Below, piece by piece: positions 31,001 through 40,166 of a DNA stretch of 64,000 nt. Position numbers and translations under genes: made by a program. The notes beneath the pieces were generated by a model. It was not told the DNA's origin. It made no database searches and was given only the letters and a program-made list of their open reading frames with translations. The DNA is from Candidula unifasciata (lineage: Eukaryota > Mollusca > Gastropoda > Stylommatophora > Geomitridae): positions 274,001 through 338,000 of the forward strand of contig CAJHNH020006046.1 of NCBI GenBank assembly GCA_905116865.2, in the 5' to 3' direction. The number at the start of each line of letters is the position of its first letter. Position 1 is the first letter of the stretch.

Positions 31001-33941
31001 GAGGCCAATGTGGGCCCAAAAATTTCTTGGACAGTGAGGACAGGGAATGAGTGTTGTGCCAGGGAGATTATCTCCTGCATTCGCCATTCTGTCCATCCTT
31101 TTCTCAATCAGTCTTTCTGTTCTGTTTGCTTCACATATAGCCAAACCCTTGTGTAGAGTTGCATGCCATGCATTTCGGTCTTTGAGAGGCAGCCTCCCAA
31201 TTGGTTTCATTTATTCCAAATGCTTTGAGTGAAGACTTCAAGGTGTCCTCAAAGCATTTCTTTTGCCTGCCTTGGGAACATTTCCTATTTTGCAGCTCAC
31301 CACAGAAATAGTTTTTATTTTTAGGGGAGGCTGTGATCTGGCAGTTATCTATGTACTATCTGTGGCACATCTGCATTCTTTAGCACTTACCTGCTAGGAC
31401 TGTGGTTTAGCTTTTGATTTTCTGTAGTAGCTGTTCACATCAGTAATTTTGGTAACCATATTCCACCATGGGTTCTGGAGTTCCATTTGGAGGGAGAGAA
31501 TAGAAACACCCCCCACCCAATAAGCATGTTGTAAAAGGTGACTAATCATTGGTGCATCCTTCAAAGTCTGAATGCATCTGCCTGCCCAAGTCTGAGTGCA
31601 TCTGCCTGCCCAAGTCTGAGTGCATCTGCCTGACCAAGTCTGAGTGCATCTGCCTGCCCAAGTCTGAGTACATCTGCCTGCCCAAGTCTGAATACATCTG
31701 CCTGCCCAAGTCTGAGTGCATCTGCCTGCCCAAGTCTGAGTGCATCTGCCTGACCAAGTCTGAGTGCATCTGCCTGCCCAAGTCTGAGTGCATCTGCCTG
31801 CCCAAGTCTGAGTGCATCTGCCTGCCCAAGTCTGAGTGCATCTGCTTGACCAAGTCTGAGTGCATCTGCCTGACCAAGTCTGAGTGCATCTGCCTGACCA
31901 AGTCTGAGTACATCTGCTTGACCAAGTCTGAGTGCATCTGCCTGACCAAGTCTGAGTGCATCTGCCTGCCCAAGTCTGAGTGCATCTGCTTGACCAAGTC
32001 TGAGTGCATCTGCTTGACCAAGTCTGAGTGCATCTGCCTGACCAAGTCTGAGTACATCTGCCTGACCAAGTCTGAGTGCATCTGCCTGACCAAGTCTGAG
32101 TGCATCTGCCTGCCCAAGTCTGAGTACATCTGCCTGACCAAGTCTGAGTGCATCTGCCTGACCAAGTCTGAGTGCATCTGCCTGACCAAGTCTGAGTACA
32201 TCTGCCTGCCCAAGTCTGAGTACATCTGCCTGCCCAAGTCTGAGTACATCTGCCTGCCCAAGTCTGAGTGCATCTGCCTGACCAAGTCTGAGTACATCTG
32301 CCTGACCAAGTCTACATGCTAATAAGTCATATCTTTAAAATTCATGAAGTGGACAAAGAACAAGAACCTTATACTGAAGTTTACAGCTGGTGAACATGAA
32401 GAAGAAAAGGTAACCATAGACATTTGACTTAAATGTGGATTTGAACCCAACACCCTCCAGATGGCAGGCAAGCATCTAGCCACTATGCTACATCAGCTCC
32501 CAGCACTGTGACTGCATGACTAAAATTGTTCATACCGTCTTCATGTGGGTTTCCTGGCCCGGTTGTGGGGATTAAAAAAAAAAACAAAAAAAAACTCCAG
32601 AACGTGAATGTTGCATGCTCATCTGTTTTACAGAGCTGACTTATTTGTATGCAGACGTTGGTTTCTTGTCTCCCAGGCAGATGCACTCTGACTTCAAAGA
32701 AAACCCCCAAGTAGTCAACTCATACCACATGCTTGTTGAGCAGGCAGTGAGCCTATTCTTGTTTTCCCCACAATGAGGCCCCAGAACCCACACAGGGAAG
32801 TTGAAGTAATAATTGGAGCTCTATGAGTTAATTATAGTATAACAGCTGAATGTGTCAGAGGAAAAAATTTTAAAAAATCGGTAGAATCCAACAAACATAT
32901 GGTTTGTGGCTTGATGCCGAATGAGTTAACCTTGTTGTGTTATGTGGGGCCCATGCCGTTCAAGCCAGATCTGCTTCTCTTTGATGGAATATATTGCTTG
33001 AAAGACATTCATTCATTCATTATCCTGTTGTGCCATTATATGTCACCTAGGGCTCACAGTTTATTTTTCCATTCCATTCTACCCTGTGCAATCAATTCAA
33101 TATCATGGATGGAATCTAATCCAGCAGCTTTGGTCTCTCTCGTCAACATTTGTCTTAGGGTTTATTTTAGGCATCCTCACGTCCTTAATTCCTTTATTTC
33201 CCAGTTTTGTGCCTGTTTGGTGATACTCTGCTGGTTTCTTCTCAGGTTGTATCCAGTGTAATGCCATCTTCTGTCTTATAACTGTTATAACTAGTGGTTG
33301 CCCAGACATTTCTTTTATTTCTTCAATCCATTTGAATTCATCTGATTTTATTTTCTTCATTTTCCTCTGTTTGCTTTTGAATGCATTTAACTCCTCCATG
33401 TGGGTTCAGTAGGGAAAACAAGAATAGACTTACTTCCTACCCAAAAGCATGTCGTAAGAGTCGATTGACTAGGAGCTTCTTTCGAAGTCGAAGTGCATCT
33501 GCCTGAGAGGCAAGGAACCAACAGTCTGCACACAAATGTGTCAGATCTGTTGAACAGATGTACACGCAACACTCAGGTTCTGGAACAGGGCTACAGTCCA
33601 GAAGTGGGCAAACAACCAGAACTTTCCACCAGACTTGACAGCTGGTGAACGCAAAGAAGAAGAATGCATTCAACTTTCGTTCCCTGTCTTTAGCGGTTCT
33701 CCAACTTTAACTTGCACATGTCAAAATTGAAACAACATCAGAATTGAAAATACGTGTAACTTGGTTTTAAAACTCTGCACTTGAAAGACAACCTTCTTTT
33801 ATTTTCTAGGTGATGTTGGAGGATGCTCAGTCAGTAGAAGATGGTCATAAGATTGCAGAGGATATCATGTCTAAATTGTCTATCAAGAAAGATGACCTGG
33901 TGGACTGTGCATATATGGATATGATCTTGAATGGCAAATAA
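27878..33941 (+). CDS. CYTH-domain protein, CyaB/class IV adenylate cyclase-like, complete, four exons
   Basis: CYTH (triphosphate tunnel) proteins bind triphosphate substrates and divalent metal in an eight-strand barrel; activities include inorganic triphosphatase, thiamine triphosphatase and adenylate cyclase. Exons 27878-28033, 29576-29677, 30780-30905 and 33810-33941 all join in phase 0 and give 171 aa. The N-terminus MPRNVEIKAKV carries the signature strand (Asn where ExExK has its first Glu). RLKLRQAT, EKTMLIQYNRPD, KSRVLILLGQTRIHLDHV and LGNFMELE supply the basic and acidic tunnel residues in the usual order. The length fits the small CyaB-like family rather than vertebrate thiamine triphosphatase. 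An acceptor at 27854-27855 just before the ATG suggests a 5' UTR exon. AATAAA overlaps the stop codon. The substrate cannot be told from sequence. Confidence 0.88.
28083..28216 (-). mobile_element. SINE-C copy, partial
   Basis: gaaccatttggctcggtact-type body (ccatttggctcggtactatg, aacccttcgactttaattcc), a missing middle and the end gctagcgagccgggc match 7795-7978. In CYTH intron 1. Confidence 0.6.
28217..28849. other. CYTH intron 1 sequence, little recognised
   Basis: Contains a C homopolymer (28561-28570) and no supported gene. Confidence 0.4.
28850..28990 (+). mobile_element. Diverged 3' end of the plus-strand LINE family
   Basis: The stretch actttatggatcactcaatg and aacttattttaggcgaataa match ctctatggaccactgaatga and aacttatttcaggcgaacga at 22138-22225. 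Confidence 0.65.
29155..29415 (+). mobile_element. Interspersed SINE-like repeat F, copy 1
   Basis: tttcccctggtctctgtgta, aatcgaaaagagtagcctaa, ggcaaaatttggatttaaaa, catttcaggatccccg-type and agcggagcacttatgggcta align in order with 46400-46670. No coding sense. In CYTH intron 1. Confidence 0.72.
29576..29677 (+). CDS. CYTH gene exon 2
   Basis: Thirty-four codons, GEKTMLIQYNRPDQQGPK to DVESMK, acceptor TTTAG, donor GTACAT. The Q-Y-x-RPD motif is typical of CyaB-like proteins. Confidence 0.87.
29780..30180 (+). mobile_element. SINE with SINE-A-type head and type-B body
   Basis: The head acaccctgtatgggttctag, with cattgtggatgg and cctaacaagcatgtcgg, resembles SINE-A. The body then has gccctggatgggttctccag, gtcgaccaaaaggtgtaaat and cgcagctttgctgtgaacag, as at 60030-60250. 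In CYTH intron 2. Confidence 0.65.
30375..30540 (+). mobile_element. SINE-D copy
   Basis: agctgtctgagggcactggg, ggaaacccggtttgatcctc (B-box-like), acttattctgtcaggaatac and catgcagctctaaatcttta match 12230-12410. In CYTH intron 2. Confidence 0.6.
30560..30660 (+). mobile_element. SINE-A 3' part with GAA tail
   Basis: tggttctggaaaaggactac, gaatgaacaatcagaacatt and cagctggtgaatgctaagaa followed by gaagaaa. It directly follows SINE-D. Confidence 0.6.
30780..30905 (+). CDS. CYTH gene exon 3
   Basis: Forty-two codons ending TRIHLDHVHDLGNFMELE, the most diagnostic CYTH motif (T-R-hydrophobic-H-L-D-x-V-x2-LG-F-x-ELE). Acceptor CAACAG, donor GTATGT. Confidence 0.92.
30970..31320 (-). mobile_element. 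LINE ORF2 C-terminal fragment
   Basis: The minus frame includes KDRNAWHATLHKGLAICEAN and CPHCPRNFWAHIGLISHLGT, the Cys-x2-Cys...H-x2-H ending typical of a widespread animal LINE ORF2. In CYTH intron 3, starting 65 bp after exon 3. Confidence 0.7.
31465..32410 (+). mobile_element. SINE-A copy with an internal minisatellite expansion
   Basis: The 5' head is at 31465-31557 (ccatgggttctggagttcc, aagcatgttgtaaaaggtga) and the 3' part at 32312-32405 (gtttacagctggtgaacatg + aagaagaaaa). The normal SINE-A middle, which holds gaagtcggagtgcatctgcc, is replaced by the 24-bp array. Confidence 0.8.
31558..32312. repeat. 24-bp minisatellite, about 31 units
   Basis: The unit is aagtctgagtgcatctgcct + gacc (or gccc), differing by g/a and c/t at a few places. 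It encodes an eight-residue repeat in every frame, so 255-257 codons stay open on both strands; not a gene. The unit equals the SINE-A segment between the GTCGACTAA block and the GAGAGGCAAGG block. In CYTH intron 3. Confidence 0.95.
32425..32525 (-). other. tRNA-Gly-like SINE head or tRNA pseudogene
   Basis: Minus strand: tagcatagtggctagatgct (A box), cttgcctgccatctggagg (like the anticodon arm of tRNA-Gly GCC) and gttgggttcaaatccac (B box). The flanks do not form an acceptor stem that I can confirm. Confidence 0.45.
32535..32800 (-). mobile_element. SINE-A copy, minus, with small second head
   Basis: ctcccaggcagatgcactct, aagtagtcaactcataccac and ttccccacaatgaggcccca define a minus copy at 32590-32800. 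A separate head-like piece (tcatgtgggtttcctggccc) lies at 32540. Confidence 0.65.
33000..33400 (-). mobile_element. Possible LINE 3' fragment
   Basis: The minus frame at 33103-33399 holds a Lys-rich peptide, and another frame reads AAGLDSIHDIELIAQGRMEW, the style of LINE ORF2 ends. No RT motif. Weak assignment. Confidence 0.3.
33395..33668 (+). mobile_element. SINE-A copy with GAA tail
   Basis: tccatgtgggttcagtaggg, agcatgtcgtaagagtcgat, gtgcatctgcctgagaggca, aacactcaggttctggaaca and gctggtgaacgcaaagaaga. Lies 140 bp before CYTH exon 4. Confidence 0.75.
33810..33941 (+). CDS. CYTH gene exon 4 with stop
   Basis: Forty-three codons, VMLEDAQSVEDGHKIAEDIM to YMDMILNGK, then TAA. The acceptor is TTTTCTAG. 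The poly(A) signal AATAAA (33937-33942) overlaps the stop codon, so the 3' UTR must be very short. Confidence 0.88.
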   Translation: MMLEDAQSVEDGHKIAEDIMSKLSIKKDDLVDCAYMDMILNGK

Positions 33942-33942
33942 A
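33937..33942 (+). terminator. Poly(A) signal overlapping the CYTH stop codon
   Basis: AATAAA includes the TAA stop. No other AATAAA follows within the next 60 bases, where T-rich sequence begins. Confidence 0.55.
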
Positions 33943-34029
33943 AGTTTTGTATACAAAATACGGAAACGATCTTAGGGTTGTTATTTACCTGCATTATTCT
34001 TATTTTTCCTCTTAGTGCTGTTTTTTTTT

Positions 34030-34350
34030 TATTTTACTTACTTAGTCGCTTCTCTTCTACCTTGGGGTGTGTAGGTTTGCCAGCGAGATGGTCAGACATA
34101 TCTATCAGCAGTTTTCTTTCTGGCTTTGTTCCATTCCGGTCCCCTGTTAGGCAGGTATTTTGTCTTTCCAGCAGGCCCTGGAGGTCTGGTTCTTAGCCTC
34201 TCCATAATGGCCGATTTTCTTCCATTTTGCATACATGTCCAAAACCACCACAACTGTAACTGATCCACTCGAGTTTGTAAGGCCTGGGTTTCAAGATCTT
34301 GACGTATTGTCTGATTACGAATTATGTCCTTTCTGATCACTTATCTCAGT
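34030..34350 (-). mobile_element. LINE fragment, same family as 9435-10020
   Basis: ttacttacttagtcgcttct and ctaccttggggtgtgtaggt match the 3' end at 9436-9480. The minus frame retains [20 protein letters not shown] and [17 protein letters not shown], with deletions. Confidence 0.8.
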
Positions 34351-34439
34351 GCTCACTGGCTGTATACTATGCAAGATAAATCATACTATAAGTAAAGTAA
34401 TAAACCCTTTTCCACGCCTTAGGCATATTGGCAGATCTA

Positions 34440-34725
34440 AAATACTATACTTTTCCACATGTGGATTCCAGGGCCCTATTGTGGTGAAAACAAGATTAGA
34501 TCCACTGCCTCCCCAGTAAGCATGTCATAGGAGTCAACTAACGGGATTTCTTCTAAGCTGGAGTGCATCTGCCCAAGCAGCAAGAGACAACCAACTGCAC
34601 ACAAATAAACCAATAAAAGGGATGTAAATGCAAAACTCAGGCCCTGGCACAAAGCCAAAGTCTAAATGGATGAACAACCAGGACTTTCCGCTGGAGCTTA
34701 TAGCCGGTGAATAAAGAAAAAAGAT
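34440..34725 (+). mobile_element. SINE-A copy, diverged
   Basis: cacatgtggattccagggcc, agtaagcatgtcataggagt, gagtgcatctgcccaagcag and ttatagccggtgaataaaga. Confidence 0.65.
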
Positions 34726-34741
34726 ATTGTACTTTAACAAA

Positions 34742-34975
34742 ATCTTCTTTTTCTTCTTCTTCGCGTTCGCCAGCTGTAAACTCTGATGAAAAGTTCTGGT
34801 TGTTCATCTACTTCTGGACTGCAGTCCTGTTCCAGAACCTGAGTGTACGTGTACATCCATTTTACAGATCTGACTCATTTGTATATGCAAACTGCTGGTT
34901 CCTTGCCTCTCAGGAAGACGCACTCCGACTTTTAGGGAAGCTCCCAATCAGTCTACTCTTATGACACGAGAAGAG
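34742..34975 (-). mobile_element. SINE-A copy, tail to tail with the previous one
   Basis: It starts with the GAA tail as cttctttttcttcttcttcg, then cgttcgccagctgtaaactc, ctctcaggaagacgcactcc and gaagctcccaatcagtctac. The 5' head is missing after 34975. Confidence 0.7.
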
Positions 34976-35790
34976 TTTACCAAAATAACTAACACAATAT
35001 AAAACTGTTCATGCGTATATGATGAATTTATTCATTATCCACACAATTTACAGTTCAGCAAAAAATGTACAACTTAACAAGAGTTTTCAATAAATCTGTA
35101 CACGAGAAAGCAAAAGTAAATTAAGAGCATACTGGTAAAAACACAACACTATGAATGGTTTGATTTGAAAAATGTCCACTTTGATTTGAAACAAAAACAT
35201 CCTAGGTGGTTTGAAAATTGTCGTTTGATTTGAATTGAAAATTGTTTGATTTGAAAAATGTCCTAGATGGTTTGAAAAGTGTCCAGTTTTAAAAATAAAA
35301 GTAAAGTGATTTAAATTATCATATCTGAAACTTCCCCAAGTTGTCTCCAGGGGTCAAACATTTTATACTTTACAAGCATGTCATAAAAGCGACTAATGAA
35401 GGATTTGCTGAAATGAGATACTTGAAGCTTTGTACAAGCATATATCTAACTTCATTTGTTTTGCGTATGTACTTTAGAGTTGTCTTTCCTCGCCACTGTC
35501 AAAAAGTTTATTTCTTGTTTGAGAACCGCTGCGTTAACGCATCGTTAGCCCTGACCCAGTGACGCCAGCCGCACGGCCCGTCAGCTGGAGCCGGTCATGG
35601 TAGAACCCTGTCTTATTTTTTTAGGAACTGTGTCTTAAATCACTTCTTTCCAAACTGGCATTTAGTAAACACATATTTCAGTTTCTGAGACATGATGCTG
35701 TTTATAAGACAGTTTTCCCCAATAACAAGATACACTAGAGAAAAGGTCAAGGTACTGTGAAGCGACATGTACAAAGACAAAACAAGGAAT
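34976..35790. other. AT-rich sequence with short gtttgaaaa repeats
   Basis: 35150-35290 repeats tttgatttgaaaaatgtcc and tggtttgaaaattgtc in a degenerate way. A possible hAT end (gtttgagaaccgctgcg) lies at 35518. No gene seen. Confidence 0.4.
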
Positions 35791-36060
35791 CTAGATCTTT
35801 TTCTTGGCGTTCACAAGCTGTAAACTCTGGCAGAAAGTTGTGGTTGTTCATCCACTTCTGGACTTTAGTCTTGTTCCAGAGCTAGAACTTTGAGTTTACA
35901 GATATGGCTTACTTGTATGCAGCCTCTTAGTTCCTCACCTCTCAGGCAGGCACTCCGACTTTAAAAGAAACTCCCCTAATTAGTTGCCTTGTACGACATG
36001 CGTGTTAGGAAGGTAGTCCTTTACCCCCTTAAAATGAGGCCCCAGAACCCACATGGGGAG
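35790..36060 (-). mobile_element. SINE-A copy
   Basis: ttcttggcgttcacaagctg, ctctggcagaaagttgtggt, ctcaggcaggcactccgact and ccccagaacccacatgggga. Confidence 0.68.
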
Positions 36061-36474
36061 ACCCTAGATGATATGCTTGAAAGCCAAGAGAAAGAACCAG
36101 AGTTTTTTATTATCAGGTGTACAACTGGCAATACAAAGTCTGAAAAAGGAAAATCACCAGGCTACAGTGACATGTCAATGTAATTAAGTATAGTATAGTA
36201 ATGGAATCCATTTCCATGAAGCCATGGAATCCATATGTGGAAAAGTATAGTAAACTGTCAATATTCTTTTTCCTTGTCCATGAAAATATAAGAATTAACA
36301 TTTCTGTAACATTTCTATTTTAAAAAAAAAACATTATTTCTCTTTTAGTGGTTGCAACAGGTCAATGACATCCATGTCTAAGCTAAGGCCAGTATCTGAC
36401 ATGTTTTAAATCATGCATTATTGTTTATTATGTTATTAACGATACAAAGTCTGTGACATTTTCGGTGCTTTCAT

Positions 36475-37056
36475 TGTTGAATTGTGTTTGTTGTTTGCGT
36501 TTACTGGCTAAAACTCTGGTGAAAAAACCTGGTTGTTTGTCTATTTCTGGACTTTGGCTTTGTTCCAGGACCTGATTTTTGTGAGTGCATCTTTTTTTTT
36601 ACATATCTGACTTATTTGTATGTATTCTTATTCGCATTCACCAGCTGTAAACTCTGGCAGATGGTTCTGGTTGCTCGCCCACTACTGAACTGCAGTCCTG
36701 CTCCAGAACCTGAGTGTTGCATGTTTTACAGATCTCATTATCTTGAATACAGACTGTTGGTTTCTTGCCTCTCCGGCAGATGCACTCTGACTTCAAAGGA
36801 AGCTCCCCAATTAGTCGACTCTTACGACATGCTTTTGGGGAGGCAGTGGGTCTATTCTTGTTTTCCCCACAATGGGGCCCCGGAACCCACACAGGGGATT
36901 TGTATGTAGATTGCTGGTTCCTGCCTCTCAGGTAAATTTACTTCTGACTTCAAAGAAAGCCCCAGTTAGTCGACTCTTAGGACATGCTTCTTGGGGAGGC
37001 AGTGGGTCTATTCTTGTTTTCAACACAATGGGGCCACGGATTCCACACAGGGGTGT
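36475..37056 (-). mobile_element. Three stacked SINE-A copies
   Basis: A partial copy (36490-36620), a full copy (36628-36895, ttcgcattcaccagctgtaa to cccacacagg) and a 3'-truncated copy (36900-37056, tcctgcctctcaggtaaatt to ccacacagggg). All are minus. The middle copy is close in sequence to the one at 11284-11575. Confidence 0.75.
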
Positions 37057-37133
37057 TGAGTTGAGATATTTATATTGTCTATGGAGCTTTATTTTTGAAG
37101 TTCAGAACTGATTGATCTTTACCTTGTCTTGAC

Positions 37134-37386
37134 TGGGAGTTGCCGTGGTGTAGCGGCTAGATGGGAGGATGTGGATTTGAAAGTTGTGCATTCAGGTCCT
37201 GACAGTATTAGACTTTTTGAAAAAATGACCTTGGCTTCCAGATCCACCCAGCTATGAATGGATACAAGGTGGAGTCCTTGGAAGTAAAGGCGGCTGGTGT
37301 GATGCTGACCATATCACCCACCAAGCGCCGACTGGTCTATAAAATATAGGTTTAGCCCTATATGCCCAATGCACCTGAAGGCGTGG
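37134..37386 (+). mobile_element. SINE-E copy with tRNA-like head, cut by the LTR element
   Basis: The head tggtgtagcggctagatggg (A-box-like) is followed by a body with aaggcggctggtgtgatgct, gaccatatcacccaccaag, ctggtctataaaatataggt and cctgaaggcgtgg. The same body is at 60362-60555 (minus) and 26995-27085. The LTR retrotransposon begins directly after gcgtgg. Confidence 0.65.
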
Positions 37387-38146
37387 TGTCACAAACCTCT
37401 GGTATGACCTTGCCGGTCCGTGGCTCGCTAACTAGGCCTATGACAGACAGACTAACCTACAACACACACTGAACCCGAACGCACACAGAGCACACACGAC
37501 AATCTTTATTGGAAGTACAGGTAATACATAGACAGTTGACTTCCCGCCGTGTGGCCACCTATTGCCTGGACCCTCTGGCTGGACGGGCTTTACAATCGCC
37601 CCGTCCCCAGTACGTGCGACAGGCAATACTCTGGTGTACAAACCACAATCCGGCAGGATACGCTCTCTTCTATCGCCACGCTGACCCAATCAAACTGTCA
37701 CAGTCTCTGTCTTAGTGCAGGGTCAGAGTGTCCAGGTTAGCCACTCTCTCACAGCACATATACATAAATACTCTACACAAGAACTATCCTATCCTAACAC
37801 AAAAACTGTACATAAACTATCCAGTCACTAACAAAAATATATCCTAACTTTAATACTATAACATAAACTATCCAGTCACTAAACGTCCTCTCTTCCTGAC
37901 CGACGCACACCGAATGTCCCTTCTTCCTTCTACCTCGTGTCTCTTAACCCCGTTCACCAGCTCAGTCCCAAAAGCAGTCATCGTGTTACTAAAACACAGT
38001 TCAGGCTTTCTTGCTTTATCCTGAGCGCTGGTTTCGCCGTGCGATCACAGAACGGACTTGACCAGTGACGGCCCTGACCTCTGTGTCAACCCTGGGCGCA
38101 CACCTTACGGTGTGGTACACTGACTGTACTTAATAGGGTTGTGACA
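37387..38146 (-). repeat. 3' LTR (left copy, complete)
   Basis: Starts tgtcacaaacctctggtatg, ends tagggttgtgaca. A small identical minus ORF (82-83 codons) in both LTRs is not considered a gene. Confidence 0.9.
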
Positions 38147-40166
38147 TTCACCCTTCCTCTGAACTGATACTTCCTGACAAAGTCAAGTATCAGCAAAGCA
38201 TGGCCTGCCATCACGTACAGTCATCTTTTTAAATTTTATCGTCAACATTTAGTTACCTAAAAAAAAAATAATACGTCATGTACTTTTGGGTCAATCACCT
38301 AAGGACAGACTATCTGGCACATATTTAATGGGTATATACATTCAATGGGTAAGCTCCTCCCTAATGGGTAGAAATGGTATCAGCCCTTGACACAAACACG
38401 TCACTACTCATTACACCTTCAAATCATATGGGTAATGATATAAATAATAATTTGGGTGGACACTCAAATCGTCCGGGACCCAATTACACCTTACTTCACT
38501 TACTGTGCAAGTAAGACGCCACTGTATACACTCCCAAGCCGTTTAACCAACGACACCGTGATTTATAACAGTGGGCGTCATGGACTATCTCCACAAGGCT
38601 TGTCCATGGTTATGAAAAGGAGTCATGACCTGACTCCCCGACCTACAGTCGTATAATGTGTCCGCGAATCCGCAGTACCTGCCAAGACACAAATCACCCC
38701 ATATGACCCACAGTGCAAACTAGACAGTAAACAAATCTGTGGCCAGTTGGACACACTCCCATCCTCCAAGGATAGTGCTACTCCTCAAATGTAGTCTCCA
38801 TATATGCGATACTAGTTACACCATCATTAACTCTCCATGTGAGTGCCCTTGTAAAAGTACAATCTAACTTTCATTTAAATTGTCAATCATCAATTTCAGA
38901 AAGCAAAATAAACAATTTAAAGAGAAAAAAAAATTAAAATAAGTTCATTTTACTGCCAAACTAAATTGTCAGTTATTTTAAAGTCTACTAGTTTACCAAG
39001 TTATCTACCTATAATGCATTATTGTCTAACATATACTCTAACATTTACATTTCCTGCACATAAGACACCCAGTTAATATTAAACTCATTGAAACTTTTTA
39101 TAAAAGTAATGGATTGTAAATTAAGTTTCAAAAACTGAAGAATATTAATATTGCAATTTGAGAATTTTAAACCAAAAGTAATTGCAAATCAAACAATTAA
39201 CATTACTTATGTAATCTAACAACAATCTTTAGCAAAGAAAAGAAAAGAAAGTATATTTGTAAAATTCAAATGGATTGTCCCACAAATAATTTTACACTGA
39301 AAATAAATAAGCAAAATACATACATAATAATTTCACACACAAAAGTCATTACACTTTATTCGTTCCAACAAAACAATAAAATTTACAAATCAAAATAAAT
39401 AAGCAAAATATACATGAAATAATTTTCAAACAAAATTATTTCCCTTTTATAAATACCACCTCAATAGTTACAAATCAAAATAAATAAGAAAAATAAATAC
39501 AGATAAATTACTCATCATAGATATCAACACAAAAGTTACAAATCAGAATAAATAAGAAAAATAAAATTAGATAAATTACTCATCATAGATATCAACACAA
39601 AAGTTACAAATCAAAATAAATAAGAAAAATATACAAATAAAAATTGTGCAAACGAAATTGAATGAATAAACTTATCAATTCAAAACCAAATAATATACAT
39701 GAAAGAAACATATACAACATATAGCACATACAGAACATATAAAACATATATAATCCATACAACATATATTATATTAAAGATGAACATAATAAGATTAACT
39801 TATAATATGACAATCACAACATAGACTTCTATTCTATACATTCATTCCCTTTTATTCCAATTACACTCTTCTTTCATACATCACATTTTCCATTCTGCTG
39901 AAGTCCTTAGAATGATCATCACCTCTATCTTCTTGTTGGGTAATCTTTTACGATTGTTCAGTTCACTGGTTTTAGGCTAGAACAGTACTTGTATACACTG
40001 CTACTTGACAACTGGATCTATGAAACTTGGTGTAGAATTCCGTTATGAGACAGTTTCTAGTCATTCAAGAAGGCATGAATATATGAAGACAATGTTTCAC
40101 ACAGTCTTTAAATTTCTGAAGGTATCAGACTGTCAGTTTCAGGATACCACTAGGCAATCAATAGTT
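38147..40166 (-). other. Noncoding 3' internal region of the LTR element
   Basis: A 2-kb AT-rich stretch after the ORF stop. 39430-39640 holds a direct repeat of about 68 bp (gttacaaatcaaaataaata, agaaaaataaa, ctcatcatagatatcaacac), about three copies. No integrase or envelope-like frame seen. Confidence 0.7.

Noticed and set aside
31542..32322. Paired 255- and 257-codon frames on opposite strands
   Set aside because: Pure 24-bp repeat derived from a SINE; low-complexity eight-residue peptides with no gene structure.
37438..37689. Identical 83-codon minus frames in both LTRs (also 44640-44891)
   Set aside because: Duplicated because the LTRs are identical; no domain, and the position in the LTR does not suggest a gene.
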